DNA of 64,000 nucleotides from Lacibacter cauensis. GTDB lineage: Bacteria > Bacteroidota > Bacteroidia > Chitinophagales > Chitinophagaceae. Position 1 is the stretch's first letter, and each line of letters starts with the position of its first letter. Below are positions 1 to 7,730 of this stretch, piece after piece. The notes below the pieces were generated by a model that was not told the DNA's origin, did no database searches, and saw only the letters and a list, made by a program, of their open reading frames with translations. The position numbers and the translations under genes are program-made. Where the stretch lies: positions 62,001 through 126,000 of the forward strand of contig NZ_VLLE01000002.1 of the NCBI RefSeq assembly GCF_007830055.1. The letters run 5' to 3'.

Positions 1-489
1 GTAGGTGTTCCAGGCGCCACGGGGATCGTTGGTTTCGGACACGGAAATGTTGACTGGTTTTATTTTGGCAGAGTCCCAATACACCCACAGGTCAAATCCG
101 AATACCTGGTTGTGTGCATCGAAGAACAGTTTCGGATCAATACCATTGTTGAAGCATTTTTGCGAAATGCCTTGCACGTATTCGCCTTTTTTATTGTAGA
201 TGACCAAACCATTGTTGGTGCCATGCAATACATAGCCGCCACCCACAGCAATCTGCGGGTCCACCTGGCGGTTACCGTCCATTGAACCGTCGAAAACCAA
301 GTACCCGTTGACCATGCGGGAGTTGCCGCCCTGTTTCCGTTCGGGACATTCACCATTATTATTGAAACTGTTTTTATGAATCGGGCTGATCATTTCGGTG
401 CGTACAGGACGAACCGTATCGCCGATAGTCTGTGCCTGCAAGTTGCCGGTAAGGCTCAGCAGCAGGCCCAGTAAGTAAGCTTTGCTCAT
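1..489 (-). CDS. Exported protein of unknown function, N-terminal 163 residues (runs off the left edge)
   Basis: An open frame enters from the left edge and starts at the ATG complementary to 487-489. The first 20 residues (MSKAYLLGLLLSLTGNLQAQ) form a typical Sec signal peptide with a probable cut after QAQ. The mature part contains a stretch reading NRQVDPQIAVGGGYVLHGTN and later NNGLVIYNKKGEYVQGIS, a style seen in secreted propeller-like or surface proteins of Bacteroidota. That resemblance is an impression, not a family call. The C-terminus is missing, so a sorting domain cannot be checked. The frame is open through base 1, and no function can be assigned. Confidence 0.75.
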   Translation of the reverse strand, partial: MSKAYLLGLLLSLTGNLQAQTIGDTVRPVRTEMISPIHKNSFNNNGECPERKQGGNSRMVNGYLVFDGSMDGNRQVDPQIAVGGGYVLHGTNNGLVIYNKKGEYVQGISQKCFNNGIDPKLFFDAHNQVFGFDLWVYWDSAKIKPVNISVSETNDPRGAWNTY

Positions 490-1022
490 TGGTTTAGAAT
501 TATTTGCAGCAAAGTAAACGGCTGGGGAAATGCAAAAGCAGGCTCAATCGTTTGCACGATTTCGACCGTTCGTGTAAAAGGAAAAGCTGATAATGGGGTT
601 GGTAGCGGCTCTCATGTCGCAGGCCAGGAGAAAAGGAGGGTACTCGTTTATCAGAAGACTTCCTGCCAATCAATAGCGGCAATGCTTTGCAGGTTTTTTC
701 CTTTTCCTATTTTGGTTAGATTTTGAAAAAAATCCCTACTTTTGCGGCCGCCAAAGTTTCCAACCAAAGGGTGCAATTGAATAGCGGATATGGGGTTCGA
801 AATTGATTGGCATAATATGAGAGTCTAAAAATCACATATCAGCCCATTCCTGAAAAGGATCATATCTCCGGGCATATTGTCTCCAGAATTGGGGATAACA
901 GTTCAATAGAATTCATAGAGTACAAGAGTGCGACGCCGATGTGGTTGAAGAGAATTACAGGAGGCGGTCTCAAAAAACAAATCAAGATTTTTTAAACGAT
1001 AAACATTCAAACAAAAACAGTC
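490..1022. other. Intergenic region between the exported-protein gene and fusA
   Basis: This 533-bp gap holds the divergent start regions. The left part (490-700) shows no gene or repeat I can support. A promoter-like pair at 711-744 points towards fusA and would give a leader of roughly 270 nt. Inside that leader, 816-995 is an open frame with no ATG, GTG or TTG near its beginning; it ends in TAA just before fusA. It may be chance, a gene remnant, or part of a structured leader. Confidence 0.5.
711..744 (+). promoter_or_regulatory. Putative Bacteroidota promoter of fusA
   Basis: TTTG at 711-714 and TACTTTTG at 737-744 are separated by 22 bases, close to the known Bacteroidota consensus (TTTG, about 19-23 bases, TAnnTTTG). 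It is the best match upstream of fusA and implies an unusually long untranslated leader. Confidence 0.5.
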
Positions 1023-3167
1023 ATGGCAGACTTAAAATTTCAGAGAAACTTTGGTATTGCGGCACACATTGATGCCGGTAAGACCACAACTACTGAGCGT
1101 ATCCTCCGCTATACCGGTATGATTCACCGTATTGGTGAAGTGCACGATGGTGCAGCTACAACCGACTGGATGGAGCAGGAAAAAGAAAGAGGTATTACCA
1201 TTACTTCTGCGGCAGTAAGCTGCCAGTGGAACTTCCCTACAGTGTTAGGTAAGCAAACTCCGGACACAAAGAAATATTCTTTCAACATTATTGATACTCC
1301 CGGTCACGTGGACTTTACCGTAGAGGTAGAGCGTTCTATGCGTGTATTGGATGGTTTGATCGCTTTGTTCAGTGCGGTTGATGGTGTAGAACCACAATCG
1401 GAAACTGTATGGCGCCAGGCAAACCGTTACAACGTACCACGTATCGGTTTCGTAAACAAAATGGATCGTAGCGGTGCTGACTTCTTAAACGTAGTGAAGC
1501 AGGTACGTGAAATGTTGGGTTCTAAAGCCGTTCCTCTTCAGTTGCCAATTGGTGCAGAAGATGATTTTAAAGGTGTGGTGGATCTGATTAAAATGAAAGG
1601 TATCATCTGGCACATGGAAACAGAAGGTATGACGTTCGATGAGATCGACATCCCTGCTGACATGCTGGAAGAAGCAAAAGAGTGGAGAGCACAACTGGTA
1701 GAAGCTGTTGCTGAGTACGATGATAACCTGATGGAGAAATTCTTCGACAATCCGGACAGCATTACTGAAGAAGAAATTCACGAAGCTGTGCGCAAGGCAA
1801 CAATTGATCTTTCAATTGTACCTATGATGTGCGGTTCTTCATTTAAGAATAAAGGTGTACAAACTGCACTGGATGCGGTTTGCCGTTACCTGCCTTCACC
1901 AGTTGACGTTGAAGCGATCAAAGGAACTGATCCTGATACAGGCGAAGAGTTAACACGTAAGCCTGATGCAAAAGAACCATTTGCAGCGTTGGCGTTTAAG
2001 ATTATGACCGATCCTTTCGTAGGTCGTCTGGCGTTCTTCCGTTGTTACTCTGGTCACCTCGATGCCGGTTCTTATGTATTGAACGTACGTAGCGGTAAAA
2101 AAGAGCGTATCAGCCGTATCATGAAAATGTTTGCCAACAAACAAAACCCTGTTGAATTTATTGAAGCAGGTGATATTGGTGCAGCAGTAGGTTTTAAAGA
2201 GATCAAAACCGGTGATACATTGTGCGACGAAAATCATCCGATTACTTTAGAGAACATGTTCATTCCTGAACCTGTAATCTCTTTGGCGGTTGAACCAAAA
2301 GCACAAGCCGATGTAGATAAAATGGGTCTTGCAATTTCTAAGTTGGTGGAAGAAGATCCTACACTCCGTGTGAAGACTGACGAAGAAACAGGTCAGACTG
2401 TATTAAGTGGTATGGGTGAGCTTCACTTAGAGATCATCGTAGACCGTATGAAGCGTGAGTTTAAAGTGGAAGTAAACCAGGGTGCTCCGATGGTGGCTTA
2501 CAAAGAAGCGTTCAAGAAAACTGTTGAACACCGTGAAGTGTTGAAGAAACAATCGGGTGGTCGTGGTAAGTTCGCTGATATCGTATTCGAAATCGGACCT
2601 GCTGATGAAGAGTGGTTAAAAGAAAATCCGGGTAAAGCATTCCAGTTTGTGAATGATATCTTCGGTGGTTCTATTCCTAAAGAATTCATCGCTCCGATCC
2701 AGAAAGGTTTTGAAGCTGCAATGACGAACGGCGTATTGGCTAACTACCCTGTAGAGCACATGAAGATCCGTGTGTTTGATGGTAGCTACCATGATGTGGA
2801 TTCTGATGCAATGTCGTTCGAATTGTGTGCGAAGAGTGGTTTCCGTGAAGCAGGCCGTAAAGCTGCTCCAACACTCCTCGAGCCAATTATGAAAGTAGAA
2901 GTTGTAACACCAGACCAGTACATGGGTGATGTAACAGGTGACTTGAACCGTCGTCGTGGTATGCTGGAAGGTATGGATACAAAAGGTAATGCACAGGTAA
3001 TTAAAGCAAAAGTTCCTTTGAGCGAAATGTTCGGTTACGTAACTCAGCTGCGTTCATTATCTTCTGGCCGTGCAACTTCAACCATGGAGTTCAGCCACTA
3101 TTCACCTGCACCAAACAACATCGCTGAAGAAGTGATTGCAAAGGTGAAAGGTAAAGTGAATGCTTAA
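1023..3167 (+). CDS. fusA: Elongation factor G
   Basis: Translational GTPase that drives translocation of tRNA and mRNA on the ribosome, and with RRF helps recycle ribosomes. The 714-residue length is normal. G motifs are visible: AHIDAGKT at 14-21, RGITI at 56-60, DTPGHVD at 91-97 and NKMD at 145-148. The C-terminal half carries the usual EF-G domains (for example the GELHLEI segment and the late HYSPAP region). The start ATG follows an A-rich leader without a Shine-Dalgarno sequence. It stands alone: rpsL, rpsG and rpsJ, its usual str/S10 neighbours, are not adjacent, since an intrinsic terminator and a convergent helicase gene follow. It looks like the housekeeping EF-G rather than a divergent paralogue. 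Confidence 0.97.
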   Translation: MADLKFQRNFGIAAHIDAGKTTTTERILRYTGMIHRIGEVHDGAATTDWMEQEKERGITITSAAVSCQWNFPTVLGKQTPDTKKYSFNIIDTPGHVDFTVEVERSMRVLDGLIALFSAVDGVEPQSETVWRQANRYNVPRIGFVNKMDRSGADFLNVVKQVREMLGSKAVPLQLPIGAEDDFKGVVDLIKMKGIIWHMETEGMTFDEIDIPADMLEEAKEWRAQLVEAVAEYDDNLMEKFFDNPDSITEEEIHEAVRKATIDLSIVPMMCGSSFKNKGVQTALDAVCRYLPSPVDVEAIKGTDPDTGEELTRKPDAKEPFAALAFKIMTDPFVGRLAFFRCYSGHLDAGSYVLNVRSGKKERISRIMKMFANKQNPVEFIEAGDIGAAVGFKEIKTGDTLCDENHPITLENMFIPEPVISLAVEPKAQADVDKMGLAISKLVEEDPTLRVKTDEETGQTVLSGMGELHLEIIVDRMKREFKVEVNQGAPMVAYKEAFKKTVEHREVLKKQSGGRGKFADIVFEIGPADEEWLKENPGKAFQFVNDIFGGSIPKEFIAPIQKGFEAAMTNGVLANYPVEHMKIRVFDGSYHDVDSDAMSFELCAKSGFREAGRKAAPTLLEPIMKVEVVTPDQYMGDVTGDLNRRRGMLEGMDTKGNAQVIKAKVPLSEMFGYVTQLRSLSSGRATSTMEFSHYSPAPNNIAEEVIAKVKGKVNA

Positions 3168-3192
3168 TTGTAAGTAGTAACTTGAAATAGTA

Positions 3193-3220
3193 ATCCCCCG
3201 AGAGATCGGGGGATTTTTTT
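3193..3220 (+). terminator. Intrinsic terminator of fusA
   Basis: Stem ATCCCCCG / CGGGGGAT around a short AGAGAT loop, followed by a run of T, 26 bases after the fusA stop. Confidence 0.9.
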
Positions 3221-3261
3221 AAGCTTGTATTTAAGTTAGCAATAGGTAAGGCATAAAATAA

Positions 3262-3289
3262 AAACGCCACATCATTTGATGTGGCGTTT
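3262..3289 (-). terminator. Intrinsic terminator of the DEAD-box helicase gene
   Basis: Near-perfect inverted repeat with arms AAACGCCACATCA and TGATGTGGCGTTT. On the minus strand it is followed by a T-rich tract. It lies just past the helicase stop codon. Confidence 0.85.
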
Positions 3290-3310
3290 CGTTATTTGTA
3301 ATACAAATAT

Positions 3311-5023
3311 TTATCTGCTGTTTGCATCATTCATTCGGATGTTTCTTCCTTTGAACTTTTTACCATCGATCGATTTGATCATTTGCTTGGCTGCTTTGCT
3401 GTCTACCTCCACCCAGCTGTTCATTTCACGCATATCAATTTTGCCCAGTACATCTTTGCGCAAATCGCTCATGTCTAAAATAAACTGCAGGAAGCTGGCT
3501 TTGTAAAAACCATCTTTGGTGCCAAGGTTCACAAACAGTTTGGTGTAGTTGCCCGAACCGCCGCTGTTGAAATCACGACCTTGTGTATCACGATAGGGTT
3601 GACGTTCACCACGTGCGCCTCGTGCAGATCCTCTGTCCATACCTCTGTCGCCACCACGACCATCACGTTTAAACTTATCAAACTCACGACCACGTTCACG
3701 AATGTTCAGGTCTTCGGCGTTTTCGTAATACTTCAGGAAACGATCAAACTCCATCGCCGCAATGCGCTTCAGAATATCTTCCTTCGTCATGTCTGCAAAT
3801 TTTTCCTGAAGCATGGGTACATAGGTTTCGTATGCTTCGTTGCTTACATCGGTACTGATGAGTTTATCCATAAACGAGAAAAACTGTTTACGGCAAACAT
3901 CTTTACCTGTTGGAATTTCAAGTTTATGAAAGGAGGATTGTGCAATGCGTTCAATCTGGCGGATCTTGCCAATTTCACGGCTGTGTACAATACTCATACA
4001 AATACCCGTTTTGCCTGCACGACCTGTACGTCCGCTGCGGTGTGTGTACACCTCAATATCATCAGGTAATTCGTAGTTGATTACGTGTGTTACTTCCTTT
4101 ACATCAATACCACGTGCCGCTACGTCTGTTGCAATCAACAGCTGTAATGTTTTATCACGAAACTGACCCATTACGGTATCACGCTGCTGTTGCGTAAGAT
4201 CGCCATGCAGTGCGTCGATATCATAACCTTCACGTGTAAGTTTCTCTGCTATTTGTTGTGCATCAACTTTTGTACGGGTGAAGATGATACCATAAATACC
4301 GGGGTTGAAATCGATCAAACGCTTCAGCGCTTCGTAACGGTGATGCGATGAAACAACGTAGTACTGATGATCGATGTTTTTGTTACCGGTGTTTACTTTA
4401 CCAACGGTAACTTCCACCGGCTCTTTCATGTACTTACGGCTCACCTTACGTATTTCGGGTGGCATTGTAGCACTAAACAACCAGGTACTTTCTTTCTTGG
4501 GGGTGTTTTGCAAGATGAATTCAATATCATCCTGGAAACCCATGTTCAGCATTTCATCGGCTTCATCCAATACTACGTACTCAATTTCACCGAGATCGAT
4601 GGCCTTCCGTTCAATCAGATCAATTAAACGGCCGGGCGTTGCTACAACAATCTGTACGCCACGTTTAATATCACGAATCTGCATACCAATGCTGGTACCG
4701 CCATATACGGCTACCACATTCATACCTTTTACGTTTTTCTTAAAACGTTCCAGTTCTGTAACAATCTGTAAACAAAGTTCACGGGTGGGGCATACCACCA
4801 GTGCCTGGGGATATTTCTTACTTGTGTCCAGTAATTGTAATAACGGTAAGCCAAAGGCGGCTGTTTTGCCTGTACCCGTTTGGGCAAGGCCAATAAAGTC
4901 TTTCGTTCCACTCAGTAAAACCGGGATGGCTTTTTCCTGAATAGGGGTTGGGTTGGTAAACCCGAGTTCTGTAACTGCACTCATCAATCGTTCATCGAGT
5001 CCAAGCGCTTCAAATGTGTTCAT
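3311..5023 (-). CDS. DEAD-box ATP-dependent RNA helicase with DbpA-type RNA-binding tail
   Basis: Cytoplasmic ATP-dependent RNA helicase, probably acting in ribosome assembly or mRNA remodelling in the cold. Core motifs are present: Q motif around GFTNPTPIQ (21-29), AQTGTGKT (47-54), PTREL (79-83), TPGRLID (129-135), DEAD (153-156), SAT (184-186) and HRSGRTGRAG in the second RecA domain. An Arg/Gly-rich linker (about 450-490) leads to a C-terminal domain of the DbpA RNA-binding type (about 495-565). At 570 residues it matches the DeaD/CsdA-like proteins of Bacteroidota. The gene is monocistronic and convergent with fusA. Whether it is the DeaD or DbpA orthologue cannot be settled from sequence alone. 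Confidence 0.93.
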   Translation of the reverse strand: MNTFEALGLDERLMSAVTELGFTNPTPIQEKAIPVLLSGTKDFIGLAQTGTGKTAAFGLPLLQLLDTSKKYPQALVVCPTRELCLQIVTELERFKKNVKGMNVVAVYGGTSIGMQIRDIKRGVQIVVATPGRLIDLIERKAIDLGEIEYVVLDEADEMLNMGFQDDIEFILQNTPKKESTWLFSATMPPEIRKVSRKYMKEPVEVTVGKVNTGNKNIDHQYYVVSSHHRYEALKRLIDFNPGIYGIIFTRTKVDAQQIAEKLTREGYDIDALHGDLTQQQRDTVMGQFRDKTLQLLIATDVAARGIDVKEVTHVINYELPDDIEVYTHRSGRTGRAGKTGICMSIVHSREIGKIRQIERIAQSSFHKLEIPTGKDVCRKQFFSFMDKLISTDVSNEAYETYVPMLQEKFADMTKEDILKRIAAMEFDRFLKYYENAEDLNIRERGREFDKFKRDGRGGDRGMDRGSARGARGERQPYRDTQGRDFNSGGSGNYTKLFVNLGTKDGFYKASFLQFILDMSDLRKDVLGKIDMREMNSWVEVDSKAAKQMIKSIDGKKFKGRNIRMNDANSR

Positions 5024-5124
5024 TCTTAATAATTTTTAACAAGGCGCAAAGGTAAGCTTTTAAGGGGAGAATAGGGGGAAGAACTGCGAAGCAGGTGCAG
5101 GAACCGGACTCTTGCGGGCAAGGG
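5024..5124. other. Upstream region of the helicase gene
   Basis: About 100 bp between the helicase start and the first heptamer array. It contains a small palindrome (CTTGCGGGCAAG at 5111-5122). No further feature seen. Confidence 0.4.
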
Positions 5125-5201
5125 GATGTCTGAATCAGGATATTTGATGGAGAATGTCTGAAGTAGGATGTAGGATATCTGATGTCTGATGTAAGAAGTA
5201 G
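5125..5201 (+). repeat. Degenerate 7-bp-period array, GATGTCT type, 11 units
   Basis: Eleven consecutive heptamers in exact phase without indels, consensus GATGTCT/GATGTAG. Position 2 is A in all 11 units and position 1 is G in 10 of 11. It does not code for a recognisable protein and lies upstream of the trmH-like gene. Confidence 0.85.
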
Positions 5202-5223
5202 TGGGCCAGCATTAAGGCAATCT

Positions 5224-5257
5224 ATTCACCACTCACTATTCAGCATTCACCATTACC
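5224..5257 (+). repeat. Degenerate 7-bp-period array, ATTCACC type, 4-5 units
   Basis: Units ATTCACC, ACTCACT, ATTCAGC and ATTCACC in phase; a fifth partial unit (ATTACC) merges into the TACCTTTG promoter core of the downstream gene. It is the same sequence type as the arrays inside lipB (9614) and hutU (48579). Confidence 0.85.
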
Positions 5258-5261
5258 TTTG
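5254..5261 (+). promoter_or_regulatory. Putative -7 element of the trmH-like gene
   Basis: TACCTTTG fits the Bacteroidota TAnnTTTG core and ends 4 bases before the chosen ATG at 5266, which would make the mRNA nearly leaderless. No clear TTG -33 element was found. Confidence 0.45.
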
Positions 5262-5265
5262 CCCG

Positions 5266-5802
5266 ATGCGAAAATTGAGCATGGATGAACTGAACCGTAA
5301 AACCGTGGATGAGTTCAAAGAAGCAGAAAAAAACAAGGTGATTGTGGTGCTGGAAAACATCCGCAGCATGCAGAATGTAGGGAGTGTGTTCCGTACCGCC
5401 GATGCGTTCCTGGCAGAAGCTATTTACCTGGTTGGTTATACACCGCAACCTCCGCACCGGGATATTCATAAAACAGCGCTGGGCGCTACCGAAACCGTAC
5501 ACTGGAAGTATTTTGCAACCACCGCCGAAGCCATTGCTGAACTGAAAGCCAACGGCTACAAATTGTTTGGTATTGAACAGGTGGAAGCAAGCATAATGCT
5601 GCAGGATTTTGAAAAAGCCCCCGATGAAAAAATAGCCCTCATTTTTGGTAACGAAGCAGAAGGCGTAGAACAGGAAACTCTGCTGCAATGCGAAGGATGT
5701 ATTGAAATACCGCAGTTTGGTATGAAACATTCGCTGAATATTAGTGTAGCTGCCGGTGTGGTGCTTTGGGAAATGGTAAGAAAAGGTATCTTGAACCAAT
5801 AA
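5266..5802 (+). CDS. TrmH/SpoU-family RNA 2'-O-methyltransferase
   Basis: SAM-dependent ribose methyltransferase acting on tRNA or rRNA; the exact target nucleotide cannot be read from sequence. The 178-residue protein has the SPOUT motifs in order: NIRSMQNVGSVFRTADA (motif 1, including the key Asn and Arg), IFGNEAEGV (motif 2) and IPQFGMKHSLNISVAAG (motif 3). The open frame extends upstream to 5182, but that part is translated from the heptamer array and is not protein-like, so the ATG at 5266 is preferred. A methionine at 5281 is a second possibility. It ends 6 bp before the UbiA-like gene, so the two are probably co-transcribed. Confidence 0.88.
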   Translation: MRKLSMDELNRKTVDEFKEAEKNKVIVVLENIRSMQNVGSVFRTADAFLAEAIYLVGYTPQPPHRDIHKTALGATETVHWKYFATTAEAIAELKANGYKLFGIEQVEASIMLQDFEKAPDEKIALIFGNEAEGVEQETLLQCEGCIEIPQFGMKHSLNISVAAGVVLWEMVRKGILNQ

Positions 5803-5808
5803 TCTGGA

Positions 5809-6759
5809 TTGAACAACATGAGTACAGTAAAGAACTATTTATCGCTGATAAAGTTTTCGCACACCATTTTTGCATTGCCTTTTGCATTGATTGGTTTTTT
5901 TCTAGCGATTGTTTTCGGAAATATTGAACATGGACATTGGAATTTAAATGAAACAATAGGCTGGGGGCCAAAGCCTTTTGATGCGAACTTCTTTGAACAT
6001 TATGGAAGTACAATTATTGTAAAGTTCACTCTAGTGCTCCTCTGCATGGTCTTTGCCCGCAGTGCAGCCATGGCCTTCAACCGTTATCTCGACAGAAGCT
6101 TCGATGCAAAAAATCCACGTACGGCCATTCGTGAAATACCGGCAGGAATTATTTCGGCCAACAGTGCATTACTGTTCACCATTATCAACAGTGTGTTGTT
6201 TGTGGTTACAACTTTCTTCATCAACACACTCTGCTTTGCATTATCGCCGGTGGCATTACTGGTGGTGCTGGGTTACAGTTATACCAAACGTTTTACTCCG
6301 CTTTGTCATTTAGTATTAGGCTTGGGTTTATCGTTGGCGCCCATCGGCGCTTACTTAGCTGTAACAGGTGTGTTTGATGTGTTGCCCATCTTGTTTTCAT
6401 TCACTGTATTGTTTTGGGTGAGTGGTTTCGATATTATTTATGCTTTACAGGATGAAGAGTTTGATAAGAAATACGAATTGAAATCCATCCCTGCCTGGTT
6501 AGGTAAAACAAAAGCGTTGCGTGTATCAGAGTTTCTGCATGTGCTTTCTGCATTTTGTGTTACAGCTGCAGGTTATTACGGCAACTTCGGAATGTTGTAT
6601 TGGATAGGTGTGGCGGTGTTTATTGGTATGTTGGTGTACCAGCATTCCATTGTAAAACCAAACGACCTCAGCAAAGTGAACATTGCATTTATGACAGCAA
6701 ACGGTATTGCCAGCGTGGTGTTTGCGGTGTTTGTGATAGCGGATATATTTATTGGATAA
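5809..6759 (+). CDS. UbiA-family prenyltransferase (MqnP/UbiA-like)
   Basis: Integral membrane prenyltransferase that attaches a polyprenyl chain to an aromatic acid, in this phylum presumably for menaquinone. The 316 residues contain about eight hydrophobic segments. The first Asp-rich motif, NRYLDRSFDAKNPRT (91-105), has the NxxxDxxxD spacing. A second one, QDEEFDKK, lies near 215-222. It resembles the ubiA_other/MqnP group of bacteria without ubiquinone, but MenA-type specificity is not excluded. ATG codons at 5809 and 5818 are both plausible starts. It follows the trmH-like gene by 6 bp. Confidence 0.85.
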   Translation: MNNMSTVKNYLSLIKFSHTIFALPFALIGFFLAIVFGNIEHGHWNLNETIGWGPKPFDANFFEHYGSTIIVKFTLVLLCMVFARSAAMAFNRYLDRSFDAKNPRTAIREIPAGIISANSALLFTIINSVLFVVTTFFINTLCFALSPVALLVVLGYSYTKRFTPLCHLVLGLGLSLAPIGAYLAVTGVFDVLPILFSFTVLFWVSGFDIIYALQDEEFDKKYELKSIPAWLGKTKALRVSEFLHVLSAFCVTAAGYYGNFGMLYWIGVAVFIGMLVYQHSIVKPNDLSKVNIAFMTANGIASVVFAVFVIADIFIG

Positions 6760-6762
6760 CCA

Positions 6763-6790
6763 GTTCATAGATCATGGTTCATCGTTCATA
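6763..6790 (+). repeat. 7-bp-period array, left arm of the four-helix-bundle element
   Basis: Four phased heptamers (GTTCATA, GATCATG, GTTCATC, GTTCATA) placed between the UbiA-like stop and the next ATG. Its reverse complement matches the array at 7165-7192 closely (about 25 of 29 positions), so the two flank the gene as inverted repeats. Confidence 0.85.
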
Positions 6791-6803
6791 GAAAAACACG
6801 CTT

Positions 6804-7154
6804 ATGGCTTTTCGTTTCGAAGAATTAAAGGTCTGGCAAATGGCACTGGACTTATCGAATGAGATTGATTTGCTTAGTAAAAAGTTTCCCGTTGAAGAGC
6901 GTTTCAGCCTTTCATCTCAAATAAAACGAGCAGCAGATTCGGTTGTATTGAATATTGCAGAAGGCAGTACTGGACAAACGAAGCCCGAGTTTAAGCGTTT
7001 TCTGGATATTGCACTTCGATCAGCAGTGGAGGTTGTGGCCTGCTTGTTTATGGCTATAAAGCGCAATTATATAAGCAAAGAGGAATTTGATAAAAATTAC
7101 ACAGCATACGAAGTTATTTGCAAAATGATCACTAAGCTGCGTGACTCAATGTAG
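6804..7154 (+). CDS. Four-helix-bundle protein (23S rRNA intervening-sequence / S23 family)
   Basis: The 116-residue protein has the family's start pattern (RFEELKVWQMALDLSNEI), the central motif SSQIKRAADSVVLNIAEGS and the later KRFLDIALRSAVEV segment. Homologues are encoded by intervening sequences inserted in 23S rRNA genes and are structurally related to the Avd accessory proteins of diversity-generating retroelements. Their biochemical role is not settled, and nucleic-acid binding has been suggested for the fold. Here the gene is outside rRNA and is bracketed by complementary heptamer arrays (6763-6790 and 7165-7192), with TAACC repeated just outside both. It sits between ubiA-like and ruvX on the same strand, so it interrupts an otherwise ordinary gene row. 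Confidence 0.92.
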   Translation: MAFRFEELKVWQMALDLSNEIDLLSKKFPVEERFSLSSQIKRAADSVVLNIAEGSTGQTKPEFKRFLDIALRSAVEVVACLFMAIKRNYISKEEFDKNYTAYEVICKMITKLRDSM

Positions 7155-7164
7155 GAGGTATACT

Positions 7165-7192
7165 ATGAACCATGAACCATCAACCATGAACT
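7165..7192 (+). repeat. 7-bp-period array, right arm of the four-helix-bundle element
   Basis: Four phased heptamers (ATGAACC, ATGAACC, ATCAACC, ATGAACT), the inverted counterpart of 6763-6790. It ends 9 bp before the ruvX start codon. Confidence 0.85.
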
Positions 7193-7201
7193 TGTAACCC
7201 A

Positions 7202-7612
7202 ATGGCCAGAATTCTTTGCATCGACTATGGCGGTAAACGCACCGGTATTGCTGTAACCGATCCGTTACAGATTATTGCGACCGGTTTGACGACGATTGAA
7301 ACAAAAAACTTCATTCCTTTTCTCAAAGATTATTTCAGCAAAGAGCAGGTGGAGAAAATCCTCATTGGTATGCCCACCAATTGGGACGACAGCGACACGC
7401 ACGCCACACCGTTAGTGAAGAATGCCATCGCTCAACTCAAGAAAAACTTTCCGCAGATTCCCGTTGAAACGGTAGATGAACGCTATACTTCCAAAATGGC
7501 GAAAGATGCCATGCTCGAAATGGGCCTGAAAAAAAGCCAGCGCCGGGATAAAAAACTGGTGGATGAAATTGCCGCTACCATTATGTTGCAGGAATATTTA
7601 GCAAGATTGTAG
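7202..7612 (+). CDS. ruvX: Putative pre-16S rRNA nuclease / Holliday junction resolvase-like YqgF
   Basis: RNase H-fold protein of 136 residues, the usual length for YqgF/RuvX, implicated in 5' maturation of 16S rRNA. The N-terminal CIDYGGKRTGIAVTDP carries the first catalytic Asp. LIGMPTNWDDSD contains the conserved GMP segment, VETVDERYTSKMA the conserved DERxTS-type motif, and KKLVDEIAATIMLQEYL the C-terminal Asp. It starts 9 bp after the right heptamer arm of the four-helix-bundle element. Its stop is followed within a few bases by another heptamer array leading to def. Confidence 0.93.
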   Translation: MARILCIDYGGKRTGIAVTDPLQIIATGLTTIETKNFIPFLKDYFSKEQVEKILIGMPTNWDDSDTHATPLVKNAIAQLKKNFPQIPVETVDERYTSKMAKDAMLEMGLKKSQRRDKKLVDEIAATIMLQEYLARL

Positions 7613-7639
7613 ATTTCAGATTGGCGATTGCAGGTTGCA
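7612..7639 (+). repeat. 7-bp-period array, GATTGCA type, left arm
   Basis: Four phased heptamers (GATTTCA, GATTGGC, GATTGCA, GGTTGCA) directly after ruvX. They are complementary to the array at 7686-7727, forming an inverted pair around a 46-bp centre. Confidence 0.85.
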
Positions 7640-7667
7640 CTCCCTTCGCCATCAATGTGTATATTTG
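7635..7667 (+). promoter_or_regulatory. Putative promoter of def inside an inverted heptamer pair
   Basis: TTG at 7635-7637 and TATATTTG at 7660-7667 are 22 bases apart, matching the Bacteroidota consensus. The -33 element lies in the last unit of the left array and the -7 element in the centre, so the right array would be transcribed as the def leader. Confidence 0.55.
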
Positions 7668-7685
7668 CAGCTTATTTTCCAGGGT

Positions 7686-7727
7686 TGCAATCTTCATATC
7701 TGCAATCCAAAATCGTAAATCTGAAAT
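7686..7727 (+). repeat. 7-bp-period array, CTGCAAT/CTGAAAT type, right arm
   Basis: Six phased heptamers (TGCAATC, TTCATAT, CTGCAAT, CCAAAAT, CGTAAAT, CTGAAAT). It is the inverted counterpart of 7612-7639 and ends 3 bp before the def ATG. Confidence 0.85.
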
Positions 7728-7730
7728 CGC

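Noticed and set aside
780-830. tRNA or tmRNA suggested by a GGGTTCGAAAT motif
   Set aside because: No acceptor stem, anticodon arm or CCA end can be formed around it.
3581-4069. Long plus-strand open frames inside the helicase gene and similar antisense frames elsewhere
   Set aside because: They are shadows of well-supported genes on the other strand with no domain of their own.
5125-5257. CRISPR-like tandem repeats
   Set aside because: Units are only 7 bp, contiguous, with no spacers and no cas genes.
5182-5265. Longer N-terminus for the trmH-like protein
   Set aside because: These residues are translated heptamer DNA; the SPOUT domain begins after the ATG at 5266.
6757-7199. Classical insertion sequence
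   Set aside because: No transposase; the only gene is the four-helix-bundle protein, so it is reported as a possible IVS-like element instead.
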